A stretch of DNA of 64,000 bases, from positions 4,357,501 through 4,421,500 of the forward strand of contig NZ_AP018449.1 in assembly GCF_003966895.1 (NCBI RefSeq), given 5' to 3'. Made by a program: the position numbers and the translations under genes. The DNA is from Methylomusa anaerophila. Its GTDB lineage: Bacteria > Bacillota > Negativicutes > Sporomusales > Sporomusaceae. Below, piece after piece: positions 56,421 to 64,000 of the stretch (the stretch's first letter is position 1; each line of letters opens with the position of its first letter). The notes beneath the pieces are model-generated. The model made no database searches and was not told where the DNA came from. It worked only from the letters and a program-made list of their open reading frames with translations.

Positions 56421-57463
56421 GAAACTTCCGTACAACTGTGACGGCCTGCGTCAATAAACGCCAGAACATTGGCCAAAGGCACACCGGCTGGTATATCGCA
56501 GCCCGGCATCAGCACATAGTTGGCCGCCCGGCCGGCTTGCCGGATGCACTCTTTAACCGTCTGAGCGATTTGACTTGGTGCGGCATCTTTCAGTAATACC
56601 GGGTTTACGTTGCCGGCTACCGCTGTTTTGCCGTCCAAAATAAGCTGGGCAGTTGCCAAATCCACTTTATAATCAAGTGACAGCAAATCGACGTGCAGAT
56701 CGGGAATCAAATGCAGCCGGTTTTTGATATTGCCACAGATGTGCAGAGTGGTATAAGCCCCTTTATCTTTCAGACGCTTAGCAACTTTTCCTATATAAGG
56801 GGCGACGAATTCCTCAAAATGTCTGAGAGAGATAAGATCCCCTGAGGCGGTAGGTTCGGCGATGGATTCGATTGCCGCCCCCTGTTCAATCAAGGGTTCC
56901 AGATAGACGGTGCATAGTTCGGTCATTGCCTCCAGCAGTGCGTGCACCCCTTGTTTATCTTTATACAAGCCGGTCATTAGCTTTTCAACTCCCAAAAACT
57001 GCCCGGCCAGGGTAAAAGGTCCCCAACTCGAAGTCCCAACCAGGACCCTGTCGCCGATTTGAGAGTGAACCTGAGAAATAATCGAGCGGATAGCGGCAAT
57101 CCACTCATGGCTATTCAATCGTCCAGGTTGCAGACGGTCAACTTCCCTTGTTGTTGTCAACAGCGGTTCCAGCACATCAATATTGCCCTGCGGCCGGAAC
57201 TTGATCTTGCCGCCCAAAATGTGGACCAATATATTATGATAACCGGACCCGGGCCACACAATATCCGACTGTACGGTTTCATTGATTTCAAGGATAGCCG
57301 GCGCACCCAGCTCCGGCCGGTCGAGTACATCTTTCAGCGTCAGCCCTTTCTGCCGAAAAGTCCACGTCCCCCCCGACAGCAACGCCACCGGCAACCGCGG
57401 CTGGGTGGACACGCCCCGGTTTTTCGCGCGAATGGCCTGCAAAATAATGTCTTTTGATGACAT
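56417..57463 (-). CDS. MtaA/CmuA-like cobamide methyltransferase (UroD family)
   Basis: 348 residues with the uroporphyrinogen-decarboxylase fold. Zinc-ligand pattern His-x-Cys is in TLHICGNIKNRLHL (about residue 245), with the downstream Cys in LMPGCDIPAGVP. This matches MtaA, MtbA and CmuA proteins, which move methyl groups between corrinoid proteins and a thiol such as coenzyme M or another acceptor, rather than true UroD. It directly precedes DUF1638 and corrinoid-protein genes. The methyl donor and acceptor are unknown. Confidence 0.88.
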   Translation of the reverse strand: MSSKDIILQAIRAKNRGVSTQPRLPVALLSGGTWTFRQKGLTLKDVLDRPELGAPAILEINETVQSDIVWPGSGYHNILVHILGGKIKFRPQGNIDVLEPLLTTTREVDRLQPGRLNSHEWIAAIRSIISQVHSQIGDRVLVGTSSWGPFTLAGQFLGVEKLMTGLYKDKQGVHALLEAMTELCTVYLEPLIEQGAAIESIAEPTASGDLISLRHFEEFVAPYIGKVAKRLKDKGAYTTLHICGNIKNRLHLIPDLHVDLLSLDYKVDLATAQLILDGKTAVAGNVNPVLLKDAAPSQIAQTVKECIRQAGRAANYVLMPGCDIPAGVPLANVLAFIDAGRHSCTEVS

Positions 57464-57527
57464 TACACATCCCCCATTTGAATTAAAAATTATCTACCTA
57501 AGAAATACTCAGGCAATCAAATGCCAC

Positions 57528-57756
57528 GAACTGCTTAGAAATCGGCAGGTGCTAGGCGCGACGAGGACCGGAACGTAAGCGTACTGGGGGTCCGCACAGA
57601 CTACTTAGAAAAAGGTTAACTAGGCCAGAACGGCTGGAGTGAGGACCGCAGAAGCACGATTCTGATTTCGTTAATGTTATCAACGCAAGTTAACTTGTCG
57701 CAGATAACAGCAACGCAGTTGGTACGGCGCCGCAGATGGCGGTTTATAAGCAGTTC
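57528..57756. repeat. Dispersed repeat, copy C (229 bp)
   Basis: Starts GAACTGCTTAGAAATCGGC and ends GGTTTATAAGCAGTTC. Its right half matches copy B (CGATTCTGATTTCGTTA, GCGCCGCAGATGGCGG). Its left half is partly rearranged. It lies between the NifK-like and MtaA-like genes, separating the cluster into two blocks. Confidence 0.85.
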
Positions 57757-57776
57757 CCTACTTTAAGCCAAAAAGT

Positions 57777-59129
57777 TTATCTGCCGGTGATGATTGAACT
57801 GATTAAATCCTCAATCAGTGTTAAGCCGCCGTCGTACCCGGTATAGCCCCGGTTAATGACGGCCCGGTTGGCTACCGGAAAACTGACGCTAAGATGGGCA
57901 GCTCCCAGGTCCTTGGCCAGTTCCCGGTCAAGGGAACTGCCAACAACGAAGGCCGGGCTTAAAGAATGGATGTACTTACCTGTTTCGGAACGGCGCTGCG
58001 CCCAATGCTCAACTACCTGCCGCCGGATCTCCCCGCCGTCAGTGTGAAAGATGAGCTTGGGAGTCAGACCGCTTTCAAGAGCAGTCAGCCTTCCTGCCAG
58101 ACGTTCTTGCTGGCATTCATCCAAAATATCGGTAATAGCGGCGACCTCCGGCAGCCAGCCTAAATCCTCGCTTAAAAACCGGGTTATCCCGATGGTGTAG
58201 TTGGCGTCCCCGATAACAACAACGTACCGTTGCAAATCCATGTCGTTAAAGCAATCGGTAAGCGGTTCCAGCAGCTTATAGTACCGCTGATTTTCCTTAT
58301 AAATTAATTCTTCAACCAGCGGGGAGTCGATCTTCAGGGCACCACCCACATGCCGGAGGAAACTGTCCGTAGCTGTCGGCCCGATCGGCAACGGCGAAGC
58401 TATAAAGGGGGTACCATGAATTTGTTGCCCCATTTCGGCTGCTCCCTGGCCAAACACATCGGAAACCACGATATTAAGTTCAGCGCTGCCGGCGCGGCGA
58501 ATTTCGTCAATGCTGTCACGATCTGTAAAAAAGCTGTTTACTGTCAGTCCCAGCTTCTCCAGCAGCGTTCGTATCGCCGTCAGATTACCGCGCCAAAACG
58601 GGTCGATATTGGGAGTAACGCCCCACAGGTTAACGAGTCCGGGTTGTTTATGGTCAGTCTTGGGTGCAAAATCCCGCAGCACACTCTTAAGTACCTGATC
58701 ATAGCCTTCATAAGAATTTCCCCGGAAACCACCTGTCTCGGCAAAGATAATCGGAGTGCCGCCTTCCTGCAGGGGTCTGACTACCGCGCCGACATCGTCG
58801 CCGATAACTTCCGTGACGCAACTGGTCAAAACCACATAAATGTCGCCTTGCATGATATCCAGGGTATTTTTAATTTCTTCCTCCAGGCGGTCGGCGCCGC
58901 CGAAAACTACTTCCCGTTCCTGTACATTGGAGCCGGGCATACTGAGTCCGCCGCAATATCCCCCGACTTGCAGACCACAGCCACCAGCCTGGGTCCAGGC
59001 GAAATTGCCGGCGCAGCCTGGCGGCGCATGTACAATTGGAATGCCTTGCGGCAAGGCGGTTACCGTGGCCATGGCTCCGCCCAACGCACAGGTATACCGC
59101 GGTCTTTCAATAAAGCTGCGATCATTCAT
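57777..59129 (-). CDS. NifK/NifN-like nitrogenase-family subunit
   Basis: 450 residues from ATG 59129 with GGGGGTG upstream, overlapping the end of the NifD-like gene. Three cysteines fit P-cluster positions: PRYTCALGGAM (C14 or so), HAPPGCAGNF and VLTSCVTEVIGDDVG. Three Rossmann-like domains follow, ending with YTGYDGGLTLIEDLI. It is a component-1 family member but not a standard nitrogenase NifK, which is longer and has other flanking motifs. With the NifD-like protein it probably forms an alpha2beta2 reductase. Confidence 0.9.
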   Translation of the reverse strand: MNDRSFIERPRYTCALGGAMATVTALPQGIPIVHAPPGCAGNFAWTQAGGCGLQVGGYCGGLSMPGSNVQEREVVFGGADRLEEEIKNTLDIMQGDIYVVLTSCVTEVIGDDVGAVVRPLQEGGTPIIFAETGGFRGNSYEGYDQVLKSVLRDFAPKTDHKQPGLVNLWGVTPNIDPFWRGNLTAIRTLLEKLGLTVNSFFTDRDSIDEIRRAGSAELNIVVSDVFGQGAAEMGQQIHGTPFIASPLPIGPTATDSFLRHVGGALKIDSPLVEELIYKENQRYYKLLEPLTDCFNDMDLQRYVVVIGDANYTIGITRFLSEDLGWLPEVAAITDILDECQQERLAGRLTALESGLTPKLIFHTDGGEIRRQVVEHWAQRRSETGKYIHSLSPAFVVGSSLDRELAKDLGAAHLSVSFPVANRAVINRGYTGYDGGLTLIEDLISSIITGR

Positions 59130-60612
59130 CCGTTTCACCCCCGGCAACCTTGATGTATTTGAACGGGTTTTCCTTATACCAGGACTCCTGATAGGGCAGA
59201 TGGGTAAACCGGCTAAGGCTACGGTTAAAGCGGGGGTTACTTAGTTGACGGTAGAGACGACGGGCCAATTCATAGGCGCCCCGGTAACCTACATACTGCA
59301 GCCCCACATTATAGATAACATGGGTGGTGATGCCCAGTTTGGCTGCTGTCCCGTTACCGTTCAGATGGCCCAAAAACACATCGGGTTTTAGCCGCTTAAG
59401 CAGGTTGGCTTCCTCAAATGGCTGGCAGTTGGCAATATTGAGGGGATAATCTTTACCGGTGAGGCGAATCAGTTTTTCATATTCCACAACGGCAAATTCA
59501 TCGTGATGGAATGCCCGGATCCCTGCCACTTCGAAGCCCAGTTCGGCCAGCAATATGGCTGTTGACAGCGCCCGGAACTCACCGGCGCTGACAAATGCTT
59601 TTTTGCCGGCAAACATTGGCTTAAGCGGCTCCAGTGCGGCATAGAGTTCCGCTTCTTCCGCCGCGATGAGTTCTTCTGCCTGGTCGCCGATATTGAAAAA
59701 CCCGGCTACATCCCTTAACCATTTACCTGTGTTTTCGATACCGATAGGCATATGCCTGATAATAAACGGAATACCATATTTTTCTTGCAAGTGGTTCAAC
59801 ATGTAATCATCGTGAGTCGGGCAAGTGCTTACCGACAGGTCCGCCTGGGTCATGCGCCGCATGTTCTCAGGATCGGCAAACACGGGAAACACATTTACAT
59901 CCAGCTTAAGGGCTTTGAGAAGCCGCTCAAGCTCCACTTCATCCCCCCGCCCCATCGACGACATATTCATTAGATTGACGGTGTGTACCGACTTTTCCGC
60001 ATCATTTTTTTCTGCTGCCGCCGGCAATAGCGTTCGGCCAATGGCATGATAAACAGCATCATATGCTGTAGCCCATATTTTTGTCTTAAAACCTTCGCAA
60101 TGCACCGGCAATATTTTCGCCTGAACCTCAGACCGGACCTGCTCGGCTATACTTTCCACATCGTCACCGATAATTCCCGGCACACAACTGGCCACTACAA
60201 AAATAACGGCCGGTTTATATCGCCGGTCGGCTTCGATAATAGCGGCAGCCAATTTCGTCTCGCCACCGCCGATAACGTCAGTTTCTGTAAGTCCGGTTGA
60301 CAGCCAGGTGCCGTCTTTGACCACGCCCCAACGTTGATTGTTGCCGGCGCGGACTGCCGCATTGCCGCCATGGCTTGAGGAGCCGCATCCCAGTCCCCCG
60401 TGCATGAGCACCACACTGTTTGGTATACTGTTCATTGTACCTAAAGCAGGTAAAAGCAGACAAATGGAGTTCTGGGTAAAGGTCCGTTCCCCGTCAGGCT
60501 GACAACATCGCATTCGGCGGCAGGCCAATTCTCCCAATGCCGCCCCGTCGGCAATGCAGGCTTTTAGCCGGTCTTCCCGCCTGGGGGGCTCTTTTAGCTC
60601 AAAAAAACTCAT
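59122..60612 (-). CDS. NifD/NifE-like nitrogenase-family subunit
   Basis: 496 residues from ATG 60612, chosen for GAAAGGATG at good spacing. The three P-cluster-type cysteines are in TQNSICLLLPALG, LMHGGLGCGSSSHGG and VVASCVPGIIGDDVE. A Cys in the position that binds the FeMo-cofactor in NifD is present (STCPTHDDYMLNHLQEKYGI). The region that holds the second ligand (His442 in NifD) reads GITTHVIYNVGLQYVGY; my hand alignment puts Val there with His one place away. It is therefore related to, but probably distinct from, true nitrogenase. No NifH, NifB or electron-donor gene lies in the window. Confidence 0.9.
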   Translation of the reverse strand: MSFFELKEPPRREDRLKACIADGAALGELACRRMRCCQPDGERTFTQNSICLLLPALGTMNSIPNSVVLMHGGLGCGSSSHGGNAAVRAGNNQRWGVVKDGTWLSTGLTETDVIGGGETKLAAAIIEADRRYKPAVIFVVASCVPGIIGDDVESIAEQVRSEVQAKILPVHCEGFKTKIWATAYDAVYHAIGRTLLPAAAEKNDAEKSVHTVNLMNMSSMGRGDEVELERLLKALKLDVNVFPVFADPENMRRMTQADLSVSTCPTHDDYMLNHLQEKYGIPFIIRHMPIGIENTGKWLRDVAGFFNIGDQAEELIAAEEAELYAALEPLKPMFAGKKAFVSAGEFRALSTAILLAELGFEVAGIRAFHHDEFAVVEYEKLIRLTGKDYPLNIANCQPFEEANLLKRLKPDVFLGHLNGNGTAAKLGITTHVIYNVGLQYVGYRGAYELARRLYRQLSNPRFNRSLSRFTHLPYQESWYKENPFKYIKVAGGETDE

Positions 60613-60662
60613 AGGTAAGACATCCTTTCTCACTGACATGGCGTTATATTGTAGTTTTGTAG

Positions 60663-60956
60663 TTACGAAGCTTTAAAGCCGAACTCGGCCAGTTTCTTTT
60701 CCAAAGCGCACCAGGACCGTTTTGCGTAGACTAGCGGGATTTCTTGCGCTTTAGCCTGATTTTTTATTACCTTTGCCATGTTGTGATTCACATAGTCGGT
60801 AAACACTAATATAAATTTCGCCGCTTTCGGAATATTTAATCTCTTGATTTTTCCGGGATTGCGCCCGTCAACATGGGTAATCTCAGTAACGCCTAACTCG
60901 CGCAGTTTTTCTTCTATTGTCCCTAAATAATCCGCGCCAATGACCATCACCATCAT
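60663..60956 (-). CDS. DUF2325 protein
   Basis: 97 residues from ATG 60956; an ATG two codons earlier is too close to AAAGGAGAG. It is a small Rossmann-like domain (MVMVIGADYLGTIEEKLREL, KFILVFTDYVNHNMAK) ending with a single Cys in AKRSWCALEKKLAE. DUF2325 proteins are small alpha/beta proteins of unknown role. It is the first gene of the nitrogenase-like cluster, 50 bp upstream of the NifD-like gene, and is likely transcribed with it. Confidence 0.85.
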   Translation of the reverse strand: MMVMVIGADYLGTIEEKLRELGVTEITHVDGRNPGKIKRLNIPKAAKFILVFTDYVNHNMAKVIKNQAKAQEIPLVYAKRSWCALEKKLAEFGFKAS

Positions 60957-61003
60957 TCCCATTCTCTCCTTTCATTAAATATTCCGGTACCGACCATAGC
61001 AAG

Positions 61004-61060
61004 TAAAAAAAGGCAACCGTTTCCTTCAAGAAAAACGGTTGCCTCTGGTTAACCAGTCAG
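61004..61060 (-). promoter_or_regulatory. Leader with hairpin motif and terminator upstream of the DUF2325/nif-like cluster
   Basis: On the minus strand CTGACTGGTTAACCAGAGGC (61060-61041) forms a small hairpin (CTGGTTAACCAG). Its AGGC runs into a strong terminator, AGGCAACCGTTT / AAACGGTTGCCT with seven T (61044-61004). This looks like an attenuator or riboswitch-type leader 50-100 bp before the gene. The cysK leader has the same motif. Confidence 0.65.
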
Positions 61061-61174
61061 CCGACTTAATTCCTTTTCAATTACTCAGGTTAGCAAATGC
61101 CACAAAAGGTTTAGCAAAAAGATAGAGAAATAGCATTTTCCATAAACTTGTATCCGCTATCTAGGAACTGCCAC

Positions 61175-61403
61175 GAACTGCTTAGAAATCGTTAGATGCT
61201 TCCGTTGCATATGAAAAAGACTTATTGAAAACTAGCTTAATAATTACTTGTGAATAAGCATAGTCAGACCGGGCGCGACGACGATTCTAATTTTGTTAGC
61301 TTAGCATAATAGTCTGTGCGGGGACCTCACTCCAGCGTATTGGTTGTACGCTGGAGTGAGGACCGCAGGAGCAACGACGCAGATGACGGTTTATAAGCAG
61401 TTC
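61175..61403. repeat. Dispersed repeat, copy D (229 bp)
   Basis: Starts GAACTGCTTAGAAATCGTTA and ends GGTTTATAAGCAGTTC. The internal hairpin arms are CCTCACTCCAGCGTA (61325-61339) and TACGCTGGAGTGAGG (61347-61361). Compared with copy B, both arms changed together. It lies between the DUF2325 leader and cysK. Confidence 0.88.
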
Positions 61404-61422
61404 CCCACTTTAAGCCGATAAT

Positions 61423-62358
61423 TTATTCTTCTTCAAACAACGGGGTTGATAGATACCGTTCACCGGTATCCGGCAGTATCACCACAATATTTTTCCCTTT
61501 GTTTTCCGGTCTCAGGGCCAGTTGCGTCGCTGCGAACAAGGCAGCACCGCTGGATATTCCGACTAGTAAGCCTTCTACTTTAGCCACTGTCCTGGCTGCC
61601 GCAAAAGCCTCTTCATTTTGCACTTTATAGATTTCGTCAAGGACGTCACGGTTCAGAACTTCCGGCACAAACCCCGCGCCAATTCCCTGAATTTTATGAG
61701 GGCCCGGATTGCCGCCGGAAAGTACCGGCGAATCCGCCGGCTCTACGGCTATAACCTTCACGCTGGGTTTACGCTGTTTCAACACTTCGCCCACGCCGGT
61801 AATCGTTCCGCCGGTACCTACTCCGCCTATAACTATATCAACTTCACCATCGGTGTCATTCCAGATTTCCTCGGCGGTAGTTTTGCGGTGAATTTCCGGG
61901 TTGGCCGGATTTTTAAACTGCTGGGGAATAAAAGAGTTGGGAGTTTCCTTTGCCAGTTCCTCAGCCCGTTCGATGGCCCCTTTCATTCCTTTCGCCCCGG
62001 GAGTAAGTTCCAGTTCGGCGCCCAGTGCTTTAAGCAACTTGCGCCGCTCAATGCTCATAGTCTCCGGCATAGTAAGAATCAGTCTGTAACCCCGGGCCGC
62101 TGCTACGAAGGCCAAACCGACACCGGTGTTACCGCTGGTAGGTTCGATAATTACGGAATTCTTGTTAATCAACCCTTTGTCTTCCGCAGCTTTGATCATG
62201 GCAAGACCAATCCGGTCTTTAACACTGCTCAGCGGGTTAAAGTATTCCAGCTTGGCAATGACCTTGGCGCCTACATTTTTGGCAGCATTATAGTTTTTCA
62301 ATTCCAACAGGGGAGTATTTCCGATTAACTCAGTTAAATTTCCGGCAATTTTAGCCAT
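61423..62358 (-). CDS. cysK: Cysteine synthase A (O-acetylserine sulfhydrylase)
   Basis: 311 residues from ATG 62358; the ATG three codons earlier touches the ribosome site AAAGGG. The PLP lysine is in [16 protein letters not shown], with the Asn loop [20 protein letters not shown] and the phosphate loop [16 protein letters not shown]. It makes cysteine from O-acetylserine and sulfide. A leader with the hairpin motif CTGACCGGAAAACCGGAGGC lies upstream. It is next to the nitrogenase-like cluster and to a Cys/Met enzyme gene. Confidence 0.95.
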   Translation of the reverse strand: MAKIAGNLTELIGNTPLLELKNYNAAKNVGAKVIAKLEYFNPLSSVKDRIGLAMIKAAEDKGLINKNSVIIEPTSGNTGVGLAFVAAARGYRLILTMPETMSIERRKLLKALGAELELTPGAKGMKGAIERAEELAKETPNSFIPQQFKNPANPEIHRKTTAEEIWNDTDGEVDIVIGGVGTGGTITGVGEVLKQRKPSVKVIAVEPADSPVLSGGNPGPHKIQGIGAGFVPEVLNRDVLDEIYKVQNEEAFAAARTVAKVEGLLVGISSGAALFAATQLALRPENKGKNIVVILPDTGERYLSTPLFEEE

Positions 62359-62441
62359 ACTAGTCATCCCTTTCTTAAATAAGCTCGTAGCTATTCACCC
62401 TCGAGCTATTATGCCAGTTATCTTCTGTCAGGAAACAGCAA

Positions 62442-62495
62442 GAGGCAATCGTGGCTGTTAAAACAACCGCCGACTGCCTCCGGTTTTCCGGTCAG
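62442..62495 (-). promoter_or_regulatory. Leader with hairpin motif upstream of cysK
   Basis: On the minus strand CTGACCGGAAAACCGGAGGC (62495-62476) forms the hairpin CCGGAAAACCGG, followed by GAGGCAGTCG pairing with CGATTGCCTC (62451-62442). The same order of parts occurs at 61004-61060. The class is unknown to me. Confidence 0.6.
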
Positions 62496-62683
62496 CAAGA
62501 ATTTAATTAACTTTAAAGTAACACATAAATTATATTTTGTCAAGCAAAAACTTACCAGCGGCCTTGGTCTTTTTCATGCATCATACAACAATCGTCATAC
62601 AACAAACCAAACTTTTTAAATATTTATCTTGACACTTACATCCGTCTATGGCAAAATAAAATGCAATAAACTTAAATAAATAA

Positions 62684-62776
62684 CTTATCAAGAGTGGTCG
62701 AGGGACTGGCCCAATGACACCCGGCAACCGGCATATTGCAAGGTGCTAATTCCAGCGGAGCAATCCGAAAGATGAG
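62684..62776 (+). promoter_or_regulatory. SAM-I (S-box) riboswitch
   Basis: All hallmark pieces are present in order: CTTATCAAGAGTGG, AGGGACTGGCCC, GACACCCGGCAACC, AAGGTGCTAATTCC and GAAAGATGAG. It binds S-adenosylmethionine and shuts off the following gene through the terminator at 62793. A TTGACA box lies about 55 bp upstream (62629). Confidence 0.95.
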
Positions 62777-62792
62777 TTTTCGTGCGCAAGCC

Positions 62793-62823
62793 ACGGTTCT
62801 TCTTTCGGGAAGAACCGTTTTTC
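62793..62823 (+). terminator. Terminator of the S-box riboswitch
   Basis: Stem ACGGTTCTTC / GGAAGAACCGT followed by TTTTTC, just before the coding region. SAM binding favours this hairpin. Confidence 0.9.
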
Positions 62824-62873
62824 TGTAGGCGAAAACCAAAACAAGCCAAAACAAGTAGGGAGGATATCTATTC

Positions 62874-64000
62874 ATGAAGTTTGCCACCAGAGTAGTTCAG
62901 GCCGGTCTAGTTACGGATAAATCCACCGGCGCCATCAGCACCCCTATATATCAAACAGCCACCTTTCGTCATCCGGCTTTAGGCCAAAGTACGGGTTTCG
63001 ATTACTCCCGCACGCAAAACCCAACACGAAAAGCAGTAGAGGAAGCAGTGGCCAATCTGGAAGAAGGACATGCGGGATTTGCTTTCGCGTCAGGCATGGC
63101 CGCCATTACGGCAATTCTTATGTTATATCGCCCCGGCGACCATATTATTCTCACTGAAGACTGCTACGGCGGAACCTACCGGATCCTCGACCAACTCTTT
63201 ACCCAATTGGGCCTTGCTGCAACATTCGTAGATACAGCCAACCTTGAAGAAGTCCGCAGTGCCATCCGCGCCAACACCAGGGCAATCCTTGTTGAAACCC
63301 CCACGAATCCGCTCATGAAGATTGCGGATATCCGGTCTATTGTTTCGATAGCCCGCGAAAACTTCTCACACCCTTTGGATATCATCGTCGACAATACCTT
63401 TTTGTCCCCTTATTTTCAGCGTCCGCTCACTTTGGGCGCCGACATGGTGATACACAGCGGCTCCAAATATCTCTCCGGACACAATGACGTAGTCTGCGGC
63501 ATTGTGGTCACCGGCAAACCCTGTCTGTCGGAACGAATCGGGTTTATACAGAATGCTACGGGATCAATTCTTGGTCCGCAAGACAGCTGGCTGTTGTTAA
63601 GAGGTCTGAAAACGTTGGCGCTACGTATGCGCGAACACCAGGAAAATGCTGCTAAAGTAGCCAACTGGCTAAAAAAGCATCCCCATGTGACCGCTGTTTA
63701 TTATCCCGGTCTGCCGGAGCACCCCGGCAAAGATATTCAGGAAGCTCAGGCATCGGGCTATGGCGGCATGCTTTCGTTTGCAATTGATCATCCCGGTCTG
63801 CCACAGCAAATCCTGCGTAAGGTTAAAGTATTTCAATTTGCCGAAAGCCTGGGAGGAGTAGAATCACTCATAACCTTTCCCTCGGTTCAGACCCATGCCG
63901 ATATGCCTTATGAAATGAGGAAACGGCTGGGGATCAATGAATGCCTGCTGCGAGTATCCGTAGGTATTGAAGACGCCGACGACTTAATCGCCGACTTGGA
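62874..64000 (+). CDS. Cys/Met metabolism PLP enzyme (cystathionine gamma-synthase/lyase type), runs off the edge
   Basis: At least 375 residues from ATG 62874, with GGGAGG upstream; the 3' end is outside the window. The PLP lysine is in HSGSKYLSGHNDVVCG, with the substrate loop FDYSRTQNPTRKAVEEAVAN and the fold landmark VDNTFLSPYFQ. A SAM riboswitch controls it, which fits methionine supply (trans-sulfuration or cystathionine synthesis). The sequence alone does not separate synthase from lyase. Confidence 0.9.
   Translation, partial: MKFATRVVQAGLVTDKSTGAISTPIYQTATFRHPALGQSTGFDYSRTQNPTRKAVEEAVANLEEGHAGFAFASGMAAITAILMLYRPGDHIILTEDCYGGTYRILDQLFTQLGLAATFVDTANLEEVRSAIRANTRAILVETPTNPLMKIADIRSIVSIARENFSHPLDIIVDNTFLSPYFQRPLTLGADMVIHSGSKYLSGHNDVVCGIVVTGKPCLSERIGFIQNATGSILGPQDSWLLLRGLKTLALRMREHQENAAKVANWLKKHPHVTAVYYPGLPEHPGKDIQEAQASGYGGMLSFAIDHPGLPQQILRKVKVFQFAESLGGVESLITFPSVQTHADMPYEMRKRLGINECLLRVSVGIEDADDLIADL

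Noticed and set aside
1..64000. CRISPR arrays, rRNA genes or a replication origin
   Set aside because: No regularly spaced short repeats, rRNA sequence, or DnaA-box cluster with dnaA/dnaN was seen.

Overview
The window reads as chromosome of a spore-forming, outer-membrane-bearing Firmicute, most likely a Negativicutes member close to Sporomusa or Pelosinus. The reasons are a Firmicute-style pyr operon with a PyrR attenuator, an S-box riboswitch, strong AAGGAGG ribosome binding sites, an RND efflux pump (which needs an outer membrane), and corrinoid and nitrogenase-like genes. The lineage is inferred from gene content, not from a marker tree.

Layout. (1) 1-11,015 is a xenobiotic-response and efflux block: a DUF169 gene cut by the window edge, three TetR regulators, an MFS exporter with a PepSY membrane protein, an SMR exporter, and an RND adaptor plus pump. 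The pump is split by a single-base frameshift at about 9,500. Palindromes of the form TTGAC-N4-GTCAA sit on the promoters, and a shrunken copy of one tetR gene lies in front of the DUF169 gene. (2) 11,300-32,200 is a decay zone. It holds a deleted IS21-type element, a prematurely stopped gene, an AT-rich HD/vWA/macro-domain cluster, an intact 3.08-kb three-gene transposon with a 7-bp target duplication inside an old gene, a serine-recombinase fragment, a TPR protein, prophage scraps (RinA-like regulator, HNH nuclease, DNA methylase tail), a RelE-type toxin-antitoxin pair between direct repeats, broken sbcD/sbcC, and an rlmD tail. (3) 32,208-32,446 carries tRNA-Trp, tRNA-Gly and tRNA-Asp. (4) 32,745-42,815 is the complete minus-strand pyrBC-carAB-pyrKDFE operon with promoter, two PyrR-binding loops and a terminator in its leader. 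(5) 42,935-54,811 holds two tRNA-Leu genes, then housekeeping genes: a peptide-binding lipoprotein, a lytic transglycosylase, coaE, mutM, polA, an L,D-transpeptidase, a PAS histidine kinase, a TauE-type permease and trmO. (6) 55,063-60,956 is a minus-strand cluster with a DUF2325 protein, a NifD/E-like and a NifK/N-like protein, a MtaA/UroD-type methyltransferase, a DUF1638 protein and a corrinoid protein. (7) 61,423-64,000 has cysK and, behind an S-box riboswitch, a Cys/Met-metabolism PLP enzyme running off the edge.

The most interesting system is region 6. It has both nitrogenase-like subunits, with all six P-cluster-type cysteines, but no NifH or NifB in the window. It is combined with cobamide methyl-transfer genes and lies next to sulfur-assimilation genes. 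Its leader shares an unusual hairpin motif with the cysK leader, which suggests control by sulfur status and a role in reducing or demethylating a sulfur or methylated compound. This role is an inference.

A second notable signal is a family of four dispersed intergenic elements (about 190-300 bp) with GAACTGCTTA/TAAGCAGTTC ends. They all lie in the same orientation at the 3' ends of minus-strand genes, with an internal hairpin that shows compensatory changes. I found no CRISPR array, rRNA gene or replication origin.
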